Assembly: GCF_014656355.1 (NCBI RefSeq)
Contig: NZ_BNCG01000002.1
Location: forward strand, 82,463-146,462
From: Camelimonas fluminis
GTDB taxonomy: Bacteria; Pseudomonadota; Alphaproteobacteria; Rhizobiales; Beijerinckiaceae
DNA length: 64,000 nt
Reading direction: 5' to 3'
Below the pieces are notes generated by a model. It ran no database searches, was not told where the DNA came from, and saw only the letters and a list, made by a program, of their open reading frames with translations. This document shows, one piece after another, positions 42,066-50,140 of this stretch. How positions within the stretch are numbered: position 1 is the stretch's first letter; every line of letters starts with the position of its first letter. Both the position numbers and the translations under genes were made by a program.

Positions 42066-43107
42066 ATCCCGGTCAATCTGGGGCTATATTCGCGCCCGCC
42101 TCCCCGGCGCCGATGGCGAGATCTGGCCCAACAATCTGCGCATCATCGGCAAGGTGATTTCCATGGCGGTCCACGATGTGGACCTGCGGGCGGAGTACCT
42201 TTTCCGGCAGATTTTTACCTCGACCGCCGAGCGCGCCTATCTCGACCTGCACGCCTACGAGGTCGGCCTCGTGCGCCGGCCTGCCGCGCAAGCAACCGGC
42301 AACGTCATCATGGCGGCAACGCCAGGCGTCACCTTTGCCGCCGGCATCCGCCTGGTGCGCAACGACGGCGCATTTTTTGTGACGACGGCCCCGTCCACTG
42401 CGATCGGCAACTCTGTCACCTTTGCAGTGCGGGCAGAGGACGCTGGCGCGGCTGGCAACACGCCGGCCGCCGCTGCCATACGCGTGGCGGCAAGCGTGCC
42501 TGATCTGGCCGATTCTGGCGAGGTCGGGCCGGACGGCCTTGGCGCTGGCGCTGACGGCGAGCTGGATGACCTGCTGCGCGGGCGCATCCTCTATCGCAAG
42601 CGCAACCGCACGCGAGGCGGCAACGACAACGACTACAAGGAGTGGGCGACAGAGGTCCCTGGCATTGCCCGGGCGTTTGTCCGCGGCTGGATGCCGGGCG
42701 CTGGCGCCGTGTCTGTCTACCCCATCCTCTCCGGGTCTGGCGTGGCCGCCATCCCGACTGTACCGGACCTGGAGGCGGTCGCCGCCCACATCGCGACCAA
42801 ACGGCCAGCGACGGCGGCCGTCTACGTGTTGCAGGCGACCGCCCGTGTCATCGACGTGTCGGTGCATATCCGGCCAGACACGACGGCGATCCGCGCCGAG
42901 GTCATCGCCGAGTTGCAGGACATGTTTGATGAGCGCGCCGTCGTCGCCCTCCCAAGCGACGGCGATCGCTTTGACGTGGAGTGGATCAGCGCCGCCATCC
43001 AGTCCGCCATTGGGCTGGAGAGCCATGACCTGATTGCGCCAACCGCAGACATCATGCTGACCACCGGCCAGTATCCGGTGCTTGGCAACGTCACGTGGAT
43101 GCCCTGA
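42034..43107 (+). CDS. Baseplate J / Mu gp47-like wedge protein
   Basis: 357 aa from a TTG start with GGGAGG eight bp upstream. It begins PFAIPSLLDKSRSIWGYIRA and has baseplate J segments: FRQIFTSTAERAYLDLHAYE, VGLVRRPAAQATGNVIMAAT, LLRGRILYRKRNRTRGGNDN, DYKEWATEVPGIARAFVRGW, then SVYPILSGSG. The C-terminal part is alpha/beta (VIDVSVHIRPDTTAIRAEVI). TTG start is unusual but well supported by position and ribosome site. Confidence 0.92.
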   Translation: MPFAIPSLLDKSRSIWGYIRARLPGADGEIWPNNLRIIGKVISMAVHDVDLRAEYLFRQIFTSTAERAYLDLHAYEVGLVRRPAAQATGNVIMAATPGVTFAAGIRLVRNDGAFFVTTAPSTAIGNSVTFAVRAEDAGAAGNTPAAAAIRVAASVPDLADSGEVGPDGLGAGADGELDDLLRGRILYRKRNRTRGGNDNDYKEWATEVPGIARAFVRGWMPGAGAVSVYPILSGSGVAAIPTVPDLEAVAAHIATKRPATAAVYVLQATARVIDVSVHIRPDTTAIRAEVIAELQDMFDERAVVALPSDGDRFDVEWISAAIQSAIGLESHDLIAPTADIMLTTGQYPVLGNVTWMP

Positions 43108-43856
43108 TGCCGTCCCGCACCTTTGTCGTCCCGGCGGCATCGCCCGGCTATCGTTGGCCGGCGTTACAGCCTCCCATCACCTGCCCCGCGATCCTCGGCG
43201 GCGTCCCTCCCATCCCCATTGATCGCCTGTCGTCGCCAACCGGCGACGCCCTGTTGCCACAAGTCATAGCGGTCGCGCCGCGCGGTCGCGCCTGGCAGAC
43301 TGATGAGACCAGCGCCCCGGTTGGCGCGACCGTGCAGCACAAGCTCTGGGCCGTGGTGACTGACGCCGTTGCAGTCGCCTACGCCAGCCTGACCAGAGCG
43401 GTTGGCGCGGCGTTTCCGTCCGCCGCAGACGAGGGCGGGATCGCATCCTGGGAGTATGACTACGGTCTCCCCGACCCATGCCTTGGCCAGACGCCGGGCC
43501 TCGAGGCGCGACGACAGGCGGTGCGTGGCGCATTGGTCTCGGCCGACGACGCCAGCATCCAGGCGATCGTCTGCGCCGCCGCCGCCATTGGCTATGACAT
43601 CCAGATCGAGGAGTGGGACGCCTTTGAGTGTGGTTGGACCGGCTTTGGCGAGGCCGGTTTTGGCAGCCCGGATCTGGCGTTTGAGTTTTTGGTCATCGCC
43701 CCGAATTTACCCCTGACGTGGATCGCATTTGGCGAAATTGGCTTTGGAAATGAAGGCTTTGGCTCATTTCCGCCGGACGGTCTCGTCTGCCTGATCCAGC
43801 ACATCAAGCACTCCCACACCTGGGCGCACTACAGCATCGAAGGAATCATGGCATGA
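43107..43856 (+). CDS. DUF2313 (Mu gp48-like) baseplate protein
   Basis: 249 aa from 43107 (TGATG overlap); a GTG at 43095 is an alternative. The family pattern is present: DALLPQVIAVAPRGRAWQTD, WAVVTDAVAVAYASLTRAVG, WEYDYGLPDPCLGQTPGLEA, RRQAVRGALVSADDASIQAI. The C-terminus (LICLIQHIKHSHTWAHYSIE-like) is the DUF2313 end. Two FGExGFG repeats near 180-220 are an unusual local duplication. It joins fibre to baseplate. Confidence 0.88.
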   Translation: MPSRTFVVPAASPGYRWPALQPPITCPAILGGVPPIPIDRLSSPTGDALLPQVIAVAPRGRAWQTDETSAPVGATVQHKLWAVVTDAVAVAYASLTRAVGAAFPSAADEGGIASWEYDYGLPDPCLGQTPGLEARRQAVRGALVSADDASIQAIVCAAAAIGYDIQIEEWDAFECGWTGFGEAGFGSPDLAFEFLVIAPNLPLTWIAFGEIGFGNEGFGSFPPDGLVCLIQHIKHSHTWAHYSIEGIMA

Positions 43857-44941
43857 AAAGGTGGTCGCCCATTGCATTTCCGGGGCCGGACGATACGCAC
43901 GTCAACGCCAATATGAGCATTGCCCAGCGGGGATCATGGCCAGACGGCGACGGCTATCAGCAGATGCTTGATGAGCTTTGCGCGGTGGTCAGCAAATCCG
44001 GCATGACTCTGGATGGCGCCGTCTCCACCCAGATCGCCCAGGCCATCCGCTCCCAGTCCCTCAACTATCGGGTAGCTGCCGGCACTGCCAACGCCCTGAC
44101 GGTGACGCTTGATCCGGCTCCGCCCAGCTATGCGGCTCTCACAGGGGCTCCAATCCGGATCAAGGTTTCAGCTAACAATACCGGCGCAGTAACCCTCAAC
44201 GTCAATGGTTTGGGGGCAAAGGCCATCACCCGTGCTGACGGCACGGCCTTGGCAGCAAATGACCTCGTTAGCGGGGCCATCCTTGATTTTGTCTACGACG
44301 GGACCTCATTCCAGGTATCTGGTCTGATGAGTGTCTTTATCCCAGCAACGGGCGTCCAAGTTTTTGCAGCGCCAGGGACGGTAAACTGGACGGTCCCGAC
44401 CGGTGTCACCCGGATCAAGGTGCGAATTTGGGCCGGTGGCGGTGGCGGAGGCGGCGCGACAACCACAACTTCAGGCGCCGCTGGCGGCAACGGCGGTGGA
44501 TATCGCGAGGCAACTATCAGTGTCACGCCCGGCCAAGTGATCCCCATCACCGTAGGCGCTGGCGGAATTGGCGGCACTGGTACGGGCTCGCCGCTTAATG
44601 GTGCTGCTGGCGGTTCAAGTTCGGTTGGTGCGCTTGCCACGGCAACCGGCGGCGGTGGGGGCAATGGCGGTTCAGGGACCTCCTATGGCACCGCATCTGC
44701 GACGCTAGGCACGAGCTCCGGAGCCGGCTGGGGCGTAGACGGTATGATGGCCGCCAACGCAGCGGCGATCGGGTCCACATCGACTGGCACAGGCGGCGGT
44801 GGTTCTTATGGCACCACCAACTCGGCCATCACCGTCACACAAGGCACGGGGGCGTCTTTCCCCGGCGGCGGGGGGGGCGGCGCAGCGGGTGGATACAGCG
44901 GCAAGCCGGGGTCGAATGGACTGGTAATCATCGAGTTTTGA
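43853..44941 (+). CDS. Tail fibre with glycine-rich C-terminal domain
   Basis: 362 aa. The N-terminal part (about 1-165) attaches to the baseplate: KRWSPIAFPGPDDTHVNANM, SLNYRVAAGTANALTVTLDP, then beta-rich repeats. From about 175 the sequence becomes a VPTGVTRIKVRIWAGGGGGG-type domain, with Gly runs, Ser/Thr-rich loops and an end GSNGLVIIEF. This glycine-rich pattern is that of phage and collagen-like adhesin tips with poly-Gly-II packing, and likely binds the host receptor. Eight consecutive G bases at 44870-44877 lie within this domain. Confidence 0.82.
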   Translation: MKRWSPIAFPGPDDTHVNANMSIAQRGSWPDGDGYQQMLDELCAVVSKSGMTLDGAVSTQIAQAIRSQSLNYRVAAGTANALTVTLDPAPPSYAALTGAPIRIKVSANNTGAVTLNVNGLGAKAITRADGTALAANDLVSGAILDFVYDGTSFQVSGLMSVFIPATGVQVFAAPGTVNWTVPTGVTRIKVRIWAGGGGGGGATTTTSGAAGGNGGGYREATISVTPGQVIPITVGAGGIGGTGTGSPLNGAAGGSSSVGALATATGGGGGNGGSGTSYGTASATLGTSSGAGWGVDGMMAANAAAIGSTSTGTGGGGSYGTTNSAITVTQGTGASFPGGGGGGAAGGYSGKPGSNGLVIIEF

Positions 44942-44948
44942 GGGCGAC

Positions 44949-45476
44949 ATGCAGAGCTACGCACGTGTTGACGGCGGCGTCGCCGTCGAGATCATCAATC
45001 TGCCGGCAGGGATCGGCCCATCTGAGGCATATCACGTGGATATCGCGGCCAGCATCTTGCCGTGCCCTGCGGAGGTTGTGGCAGGCTGGTCAGTCGGCGA
45101 TGGCCAGTGGTCACCGCCGCCACCCGCTCCAGCTGCGAGCAAGGCTGACCTGCTGGCTTACGCAGCCGACAAGCGCTGGCGTGTGGAGACGGGTGGGATC
45201 ACCGTTAGCGGCGTGCCCGTCGCTACGGATCGCGAGAGCCAGAGCCTCATCACCGGCGCTCATGCCTATGTGCAGACAAACCCCGGCGTGACGATCAAAT
45301 ACAAGTCAGGAGCCGAGTTTGTCGATCTGGACGCGGCGACGGTTACCGCCTTGGCGACAGCGGTGGCGGCCCATGTGCAGGCATGCTTTGCATCTGAGGC
45401 GGATGTGGCGGCTGCGATTGCAGATGACACGATCACCACGACGCAGCAGGTCGATGACTGGCCGTGGCAGCGGTGA
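44949..45476 (+). CDS. DUF4376 protein, tail fibre assembly-like
   Basis: 175 aa. The N-terminal half is small and variable (MQSYARVDGGVAVEIINLPA, WSVGDGQWSPPPPAP). The C-terminal DUF4376 domain is clear: KADLLAYAADKRWRVETGGI, TVSGVPVATDRESQSLITGA, then AATVTALATAVAAHVQACFA. Such proteins follow fibre genes and act as assembly chaperones or fibre components. The stop overlaps the candidate upstream start of the SGNH gene. Confidence 0.82.
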   Translation: MQSYARVDGGVAVEIINLPAGIGPSEAYHVDIAASILPCPAEVVAGWSVGDGQWSPPPPAPAASKADLLAYAADKRWRVETGGITVSGVPVATDRESQSLITGAHAYVQTNPGVTIKYKSGAEFVDLDAATVTALATAVAAHVQACFASEADVAAAIADDTITTTQQVDDWPWQR

Positions 45477-45533
45477 CTTGCAAATCCTCCCCGAAGTTTA
45501 TTAGAGCAAAGGTAGACGTCACTGACCGTCTGT

Positions 45534-45542
45534 GGGGGGGGG
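45534..45542 (+). repeat. Homopolymeric G9 tract
   Basis: Nine consecutive G bases between DUF4376 and the SGNH hydrolase frame. With nine G, a GTG start at 45464 reads out of frame with the hydrolase; with eight G it would read through into it. Tracts of this length are prone to slippage. Confidence 0.85.
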
Positions 45543-45548
45543 CAACAA

Positions 45549-46481
45549 TTGTCGTTACCAGAGAGAAAGATCCGCCTGAAAGAGCACCATCCTGGCCAGA
45601 AATGGAACGCCTTCTCAACGGAGCATCAGCGAGCCTATTCCGATGCCACACTAGAGGAAGGCCCCTTCGAGGTGTCGACCGACTCCAACGGATTTATTGA
45701 GTCCGCACTTGAGGAAGACGGCCGAACCCCGACTATCATCGTGTTGGGGGACTCAGTTGTAGAAAATCTATTTGTTCAAGCTGATTTGCGGTTATGCCGG
45801 GTGATGGAACGCAGCTTCACTGCTGCTGGGAACCCGATGCGCGTACTCAACGGAGGTGTATCAGGGGCAACAACGCTTCACACTCTACACGTCATAACTT
45901 CAAAAATACTAAATCTGAAACCAAAACAAGTCGTCATAATGAATGGCGTTATCGATTCAGACTGCATTGTTGATTTGGATTCATATTGGACCAAACACGA
46001 GTGGCGCGATCCTTTTTCGTATGCCTACAGCCCCGCAGACATGGGGCAGCGAGGGACGATTCGGCCGAATACTGAAAATAGAGAAAGACTTTTACGGCTA
46101 GCTGTCACAACGTTAAGGGCATTTCACATTGAACCCATGTTCGCGACATTTCACCGAAGGACATCATGGGGATCGGATATAGTCCTTCAGAAAGCATTCA
46201 GGGAGCATCAGTTCGCCGAGCGCATGCTTTTGTGGGATGAATCTATGAACGCAATGAGAAGTGTCGCGCGCGCGATGCGCGTTCCATTGTTCGACGTCGC
46301 AAAGGAATTCGAAGGCCGCTCCGAGTTGCTGTACGATGAGATACACATGAACGCACGCGGTTCCGCCGAGATTGGACACTGGCTTGCTCAGCGCATTATC
46401 AACACTCCCCAAAAACGTGCATGGCTAAAGCTTTTTAGATCAAGACAGTCCAGCATCTCAACTGTCCAGACTGACTTCTAA
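45549..46481 (+). CDS. SGNH/GDSL-type hydrolase (accessory gene)
   Basis: 310 aa from a TTG at 45549. Block I is TIIVLGDSVVENLF (nucleophile Ser), block II GGVSGATTL, block III MNGVIDSD, and block V YDEIHMNARG with catalytic Asp and His. SGNH hydrolases remove acyl groups, often O-acetyl from surface sugars, which would fit host-surface modification by a prophage. GC content is visibly lower than in neighbours, a sign of recent acquisition. There is no ATG and no usual ribosome site; the G9 tract upstream may decide whether a longer N-terminus from 45464 is made. A terminator follows at once. Confidence 0.85.
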   Translation: MSLPERKIRLKEHHPGQKWNAFSTEHQRAYSDATLEEGPFEVSTDSNGFIESALEEDGRTPTIIVLGDSVVENLFVQADLRLCRVMERSFTAAGNPMRVLNGGVSGATTLHTLHVITSKILNLKPKQVVIMNGVIDSDCIVDLDSYWTKHEWRDPFSYAYSPADMGQRGTIRPNTENRERLLRLAVTTLRAFHIEPMFATFHRRTSWGSDIVLQKAFREHQFAERMLLWDESMNAMRSVARAMRVPLFDVAKEFEGRSELLYDEIHMNARGSAEIGHWLAQRIINTPQKRAWLKLFRSRQSSISTVQTDF

Positions 46482-46486
46482 ACCTC

Positions 46487-46509
46487 ACCGCCCTCTGGGC
46501 GGTTTTTTT
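46487..46509 (+). terminator. Rho-independent terminator after the SGNH gene
   Basis: Stem CCGCCC (46488-46493) and GGGCGG (46497-46502), loop TCT, flanking A-T pair, followed by seven T. It begins 5 bp after the stop at 46481. Confidence 0.9.
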
Positions 46510-46520
46510 ATGGGTGATCC

Positions 46521-47423
46521 ATGCTGACCGCAGCACAGGTCCGCAGGGCGTGCCGACGAACGCCTGATGCGGACAACCTCAACTCCGTCATGGTGGCGCT
46601 GGAGCGATATGGCCCGGGCGTTGGCCTCGACCTCCTGCACCGTGAGGTCCCGTATCTCGCCCAGATCATGCACGAGAGCGGCGAGTTTAAATTTGACCGG
46701 GAGGTATGGGGGCCGACCGACGCGCAAAAGCGCTATGAGAGCCGCACAGACCTCGGCAACACGCAACCTGGCGACGGCTACAGGTTCAGGGGGCACGGCC
46801 CACTCCAATGCACGGGCCGCTACAATCACAGGGATTACACGGGCTGGGCGCGCAAGATCGACCCGGCCGCCCCTGATTTTGAGGCGGAGCCCGAGCGCAT
46901 CAACACGGACCCGTGGGAGGGCCTGAGCGCCATCTGGTATTGGGACACGCGCGGCCTCAACGCCTATGCAGACAAGGGCGACAACGAGATGATCACCCGC
47001 CGAATCAACGGCGGGCTCAATGGCTACGCCGATCGGCTGACATGCTACACGCGGCTGGCTCTGGTGGTGCTGGGCTATGCCCCGGATGCGGTGCGCGCGT
47101 GGCAGTCTGACAATCGCCTGACAGCCGATGGCATCGCCGGCCCTGCCACGCGGGCATCCCTCCATGATGCGTTGGTCCGCACTGACAAGATCCTGCCGGC
47201 AACGCCTCCCGTAGGCAGCATGCCGGTGCTGCGGCGCGGCGCAAAGGGGCCAGACGTCGCCTCGCTGCAAGCCCTCCTCAATTCAGCCGGCGCATCGCTC
47301 AAGGTCGACAAGGACTTTGGCGGCCGGACCCTCGACGCCGTGCTCGCGTTCCAGCGGCGGGAGCATCTGACGGCTGACGGCATTGTCGGCCGCAACACCT
47401 GGGCCGCCCTCGGCGTCGCCTGA
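46521..47423 (+). CDS. Endolysin: GH19 chitinase-like domain plus peptidoglycan-binding repeats
   Basis: 300 aa. The lysozyme-like GH19 domain (about 1-185) has the catalytic Glu52 in IMHESGEF and the family signature FRGHGPLQCTGRYNH. A partial PG_binding_1-like repeat (AVRAWQSDNRLTADGIAGPA) is followed by a full one (VLRRGAKGPDVASLQALLNS, then FQRREHLTADGIVGRNTWAA). It cleaves peptidoglycan at the end of the lytic cycle. No signal peptide, so holin release is needed; two holin-like genes lie downstream. Confidence 0.95.
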   Translation: MLTAAQVRRACRRTPDADNLNSVMVALERYGPGVGLDLLHREVPYLAQIMHESGEFKFDREVWGPTDAQKRYESRTDLGNTQPGDGYRFRGHGPLQCTGRYNHRDYTGWARKIDPAAPDFEAEPERINTDPWEGLSAIWYWDTRGLNAYADKGDNEMITRRINGGLNGYADRLTCYTRLALVVLGYAPDAVRAWQSDNRLTADGIAGPATRASLHDALVRTDKILPATPPVGSMPVLRRGAKGPDVASLQALLNSAGASLKVDKDFGGRTLDAVLAFQRREHLTADGIVGRNTWAALGVA

Positions 47424-47459
47424 TCCTCGCGGTCCCGCCGCAAACCTCCTGGAGACAAC

Positions 47460-47837
47460 ATGCAGATCCTCAAACTGATGGCAGCCGCCATCGGCATGCT
47501 GGCGCTTGCCGCTTGCACAAGCAGCCAGTCCGTCAACAACCCCACCGCCTGGGGCCAGATCGCGGCTGGCGTGGCCGCCGTCGTAGGCGAAACCAAGATT
47601 GATCCCAAGATCGAGCAGGTGAGCAGCAAGCTCGCCAGCTACTGCGTCGAGGTGCAGACGGCGGCGCTTGCCGTTGACCTGTTTGCGCCGCCGAAGGTCC
47701 AACTGGCCGCCCAGGATGCCCGGGCTGTGGTCCGCACGTTTTGCGCGAGCCCGCCCACGTCTGTCGCCACGGCGATCACCAGCCTGGCGGCTGCATATGC
47801 GGCCATTGAGGCGGCGCGGAAAGGAGGCGGCGCATGA
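47460..47837 (+). CDS. Small lipoprotein (lysis-cassette, spanin-like position)
   Basis: 125 aa. The signal peptide MQILKLMAAAIGMLALAAC ends in a lipobox LAAC (Cys19). The mature part is short and helical, with SVNNPTAWGQIAAGVAAVVG, SKLASYCVEVQTAALAVDLF and a second Cys in RTFCASPP. Outer-membrane spanin lipoproteins of phages have this size and place, but it lacks an obvious Rz partner. Coupled to the next gene by ATGA. Confidence 0.75.
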   Translation: MQILKLMAAAIGMLALAACTSSQSVNNPTAWGQIAAGVAAVVGETKIDPKIEQVSSKLASYCVEVQTAALAVDLFAPPKVQLAAQDARAVVRTFCASPPTSVATAITSLAAAYAAIEAARKGGGA

Positions 47838-48127
47838 ACACCAATCTCACACTGCCAATCCGGCAGGCGCTGATCGGACTGGGACCGCTGCTGGCTTACA
47901 TGGGCGTCACTGATGAGGCGAGCTGGCTCGCATTGTCCAACCACCTCGCCGTCGTCCTCGGGGTCGCCTGGATGGTCGGCGGTGTGATCTGGCAATGGTG
48001 GGTCAGCCGCCCGGCCGCAAAGGTTGCCCAGGTGGCGGCGCTCCCCGGCGTCATCGGCGTGGTGACCAACGATCCCAACCTTGCGGCTGCCGCCGACGCG
48101 GGCAGCAGGGCCAACAAAGTCCCATAA
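47834..48127 (+). CDS. Putative holin, Pam3-gp28-like
   Basis: 97 aa: LTLPIRQALIGLGPLLAYMG, then LSNHLAVVLGVAWMVGGVIW and QWWVSRPAAKVAQ. Two membrane helices (about 8-24 and 37-57) and a charged C-terminus fit a small holin. The IRQALIGLGPLLAYMG start is like a family named after a Pam3 phage holin. It is in the lysis cassette directly after the lipoprotein. Confidence 0.75.
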   Translation: MNTNLTLPIRQALIGLGPLLAYMGVTDEASWLALSNHLAVVLGVAWMVGGVIWQWWVSRPAAKVAQVAALPGVIGVVTNDPNLAAAADAGSRANKVP

Positions 48128-48136
48128 GGAGACGTC

Positions 48137-48487
48137 ATGGCTGATGCGCCGCCGCCCGATCTGCTGGCCTATTGGCTGGGGGTGCGTGCGATTGATGTTG
48201 CGGCCGGCCTCGGCGGCGGACTTGTCCGTGGGCTGGTCAATCCCTCCTACACTTGGCCCATGCGGCTGACGTCAGCCGTCGTGGGGGCCATCACGGCTGG
48301 TTACCTCACGCCGCCGGCCGCCCGTGTCGCCGCCCAATGGTATGCGGCATGGGGCGGGACATCTGGAGAGGTGACCGGCGCCGTGGGGTTTTTCCTGGGG
48401 CTCTGCGGGATGACCGTCGCCGAGATGCTGCTGCGCTGGGCGCGACACTGGCGGGATAAGGCTCCACCGCCAGCGCTGCCCCGGTAG
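48137..48487 (+). CDS. Membrane protein, second holin candidate
   Basis: 116 aa with three possible membrane segments: IDVAAGLGGGLVRGLV, MRLTSAVVGAITAGYLTPPA, and GEVTGAVGFFLGLCGMTVAE. The C-terminus is basic (LLRWARHWRDKAPPPALPR). Holins with positively charged tails look like this, but phage membrane proteins of other roles do too. It follows the first holin-like gene by 9 bp. Confidence 0.65.
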   Translation: MADAPPPDLLAYWLGVRAIDVAAGLGGGLVRGLVNPSYTWPMRLTSAVVGAITAGYLTPPAARVAAQWYAAWGGTSGEVTGAVGFFLGLCGMTVAEMLLRWARHWRDKAPPPALPR

Positions 48488-48493
48488 CCATAT

Positions 48494-48519
48494 CCCTCAC
48501 ACGGAACTCTGTGTGGGGG
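48494..48519 (+). terminator. Weak hairpin, possible terminator of the late operon
   Basis: A 9-bp stem with one G-T pair (CCCTCACAC 48494-48502, GTGTGGGGG 48511-48519) starts 6 bp after the stop of the second holin-like gene. No T-run follows, so termination would be inefficient or Rho-assisted. Confidence 0.4.
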
Positions 48520-48548
48520 ATTGCGTTTCTGGGCAGGAGGATCGACCG

Positions 48549-48962
48549 ATGGTTGGCTTAAATGAGGCGATCACGCTTGCTGTCAGCGCGCATGCCGACC
48601 AGGCAGACAAGGCCGGCGAGCCCTATATCCTGCATGTCCTGCGCGTCATGCTCGCCCAGAAGGACGTCGAGGCGATGACGGTGGCGGCCTTGCACGATGT
48701 CGTCGAGGATACCGACATCACCATTGCCGACCTCAGGGAGGCGGGCTGGAGCCAACGCATCGTTGATGCGGTGGACGCGATGACCCGTCGGGAGGGCGAG
48801 GACTATTTCGATTTTGCCCTGCGCGCGGCATCGAATGAACTGGCGAGACCGGTCAAGGTCGCCGACCTGAGAGACAACTTGCGTCAATCCGCAGACGCCG
48901 GTGCCGAAAGCCGTCGCCAGCGCTTCCTGAAGGCCCTCGATCTCATTGGGGAGACGCCCTGA
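48549..48962 (+). CDS. MESH1-like HD hydrolase, putative alarmone ((p)ppGpp) hydrolase
   Basis: 137 aa from 48549, with AGGAGGATCGACCG upstream. All metal-binding and family motifs of the SpoT/MESH1 hydrolase are visible: AHADQADKAGEPYILHVLRV (His15, His29), ALHDVVEDTD (His49-Asp50), and VKVADLRDN (Asp106). No synthetase, TGS or ACT domain is present. It would hydrolyse (p)ppGpp, or a related nucleotide, in the cytoplasm. On a prophage this could dampen the host stringent response or protect against toxic alarmone synthetases; both are inferences. It lies just downstream of the lysis genes. Confidence 0.88.
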   Translation: MVGLNEAITLAVSAHADQADKAGEPYILHVLRVMLAQKDVEAMTVAALHDVVEDTDITIADLREAGWSQRIVDAVDAMTRREGEDYFDFALRAASNELARPVKVADLRDNLRQSADAGAESRRQRFLKALDLIGETP

Positions 48963-49172
48963 GGAGCGCCTCACCCGGAAGCCTTACGGAACTGGGCAAT
49001 GAGCAAATCTGGCAACCATGCTTCTCGATCTGAAGCCCGCTTGAGGATGGCAGCAAAAAATACCTTGCGGATCGGCCTGGCTTTTGGCCTTTCCAAAAAA
49101 GCGGCCTGGAGGGCCGCGGCGCTCGTGCGGTGTGGCGGGCGCGGGGTTTACCGCAAGTAACGGTCCGAGGGC

Positions 49173-49991
49173 TCACTTCTTGCGCCCGCTGCCGCCGGAC
49201 TTCTCGCCGGCGATGCTGCGTTTCAACGCATCGAAGATGCTCACGACGTTCGTCGGCACGTCCTCGGCCTCCGGCTCGGCGCGGGCCTTCCGCTTGGGTT
49301 TCCGGGTGTTTTTGCGGGCCTCAATCAGGTCGAGCAGTCGATCCTGGACAGGGTCATGCACCATCTTTGGTGACCACTTGGCCTTGCGGTCATTGATGAG
49401 GCGCGTGACCAGCTTCAACAGCTCGGGATCGGGCTTCTCGTCCTCGCGCTTGAAATAGTCGGTGGGATCCCGGACCTCGTCGCCGTAGCGCAGGGTCCAC
49501 AGCACGATGCCGTTTTCGCGCGGTTCCAGCATGACGGCGCGCTCGCGGCGAGAGATCACAAGCCTGGAGATTGCGACCATTCCGGTTGACCGCATTGCCT
49601 CGCGAATGACCGAATAGGCTTCCTCGCCGACCTTGCCGTCCGGCATGAGGTAATAGGGCGTGTCGTACCAGGTCCAGCCGATGCTGTCGGCAGGCGTGAA
49701 CAGGTCGATGTCGATGGTTCTGACGCTGTCCAGCGCGACTGCTTCCAGTTCCTCGTCTTCAAAAAGCACATACTCATCCTCGCCACGGGGATAGCCCTTG
49801 ATCTCGTCATCTTCCTCGACAGGCTTACCGGTGACGGCGTCGACATACTGGCTGACCACGCGGTTGCCGGTGCGGGCGTTGAGTGTGTGGAACCGGACTT
49901 TTTCGTTGTCGCTTGTCGCGGGCATCATCTGCACCGGGCAGGTCACGAGGGACATCTTCAGATATCCCTTCCAGTAGGTTCGCGGGGCCAT
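49173..49991 (-). CDS. ku: Ku protein for non-homologous end joining
   Basis: 272 aa, full bacterial Ku length. Ku dimers form a ring on DNA double-strand ends and recruit LigD. The core begins APRTYWKGYLKMSLVTCPVQ, with RFHTLNARTGNRVVSQYVDA, VTGKPVEEDDEIKGYPRGED, YVLFEDEELEAVALDSVRTI and the bridge RLVISRRERAVMLEPRENGI. The C-terminus is basic (KNTRKPKRKARAEPEAEDVP) and ends RKK. The start has GGAGGGCGGAC upstream. It is inside the prophage, with no ligD in the window. It is divergent from an SOS box and the SRAP gene, so a role in repairing or protecting phage DNA ends is plausible. Confidence 0.95.
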   Translation of the reverse strand: MAPRTYWKGYLKMSLVTCPVQMMPATSDNEKVRFHTLNARTGNRVVSQYVDAVTGKPVEEDDEIKGYPRGEDEYVLFEDEELEAVALDSVRTIDIDLFTPADSIGWTWYDTPYYLMPDGKVGEEAYSVIREAMRSTGMVAISRLVISRRERAVMLEPRENGIVLWTLRYGDEVRDPTDYFKREDEKPDPELLKLVTRLINDRKAKWSPKMVHDPVQDRLLDLIEARKNTRKPKRKARAEPEAEDVPTNVVSIFDALKRSIAGEKSGGSGRKK

Positions 49992-50106
49992 GTCCGCCCT
50001 CCGTCGCTTGATGCGAATCAGAACCTGTCAGCCGGTGATTCGTTCCCAGGCTGGCCAGCGGGCAGTGCAAGCGGCAACGTCGCCGCATTGACTCGGAACG
50101 ATCGAT

Positions 50107-50121
50107 GTTCCTATTTCGTTC
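50107..50121 (+). promoter_or_regulatory. SOS box (alphaproteobacterial LexA site GTTC-N7-GTTC)
   Basis: GTTCCTATTTCGTTC is an exact match to the direct-repeat LexA site of alphaproteobacteria. It lies 19 bp before the start of the zinc-binding protein gene and about 115 bp from the divergent Ku start, so it could control one side or both. Confidence 0.82.
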
Positions 50122-50140
50122 TCATGAGCGAGGCAGGATC

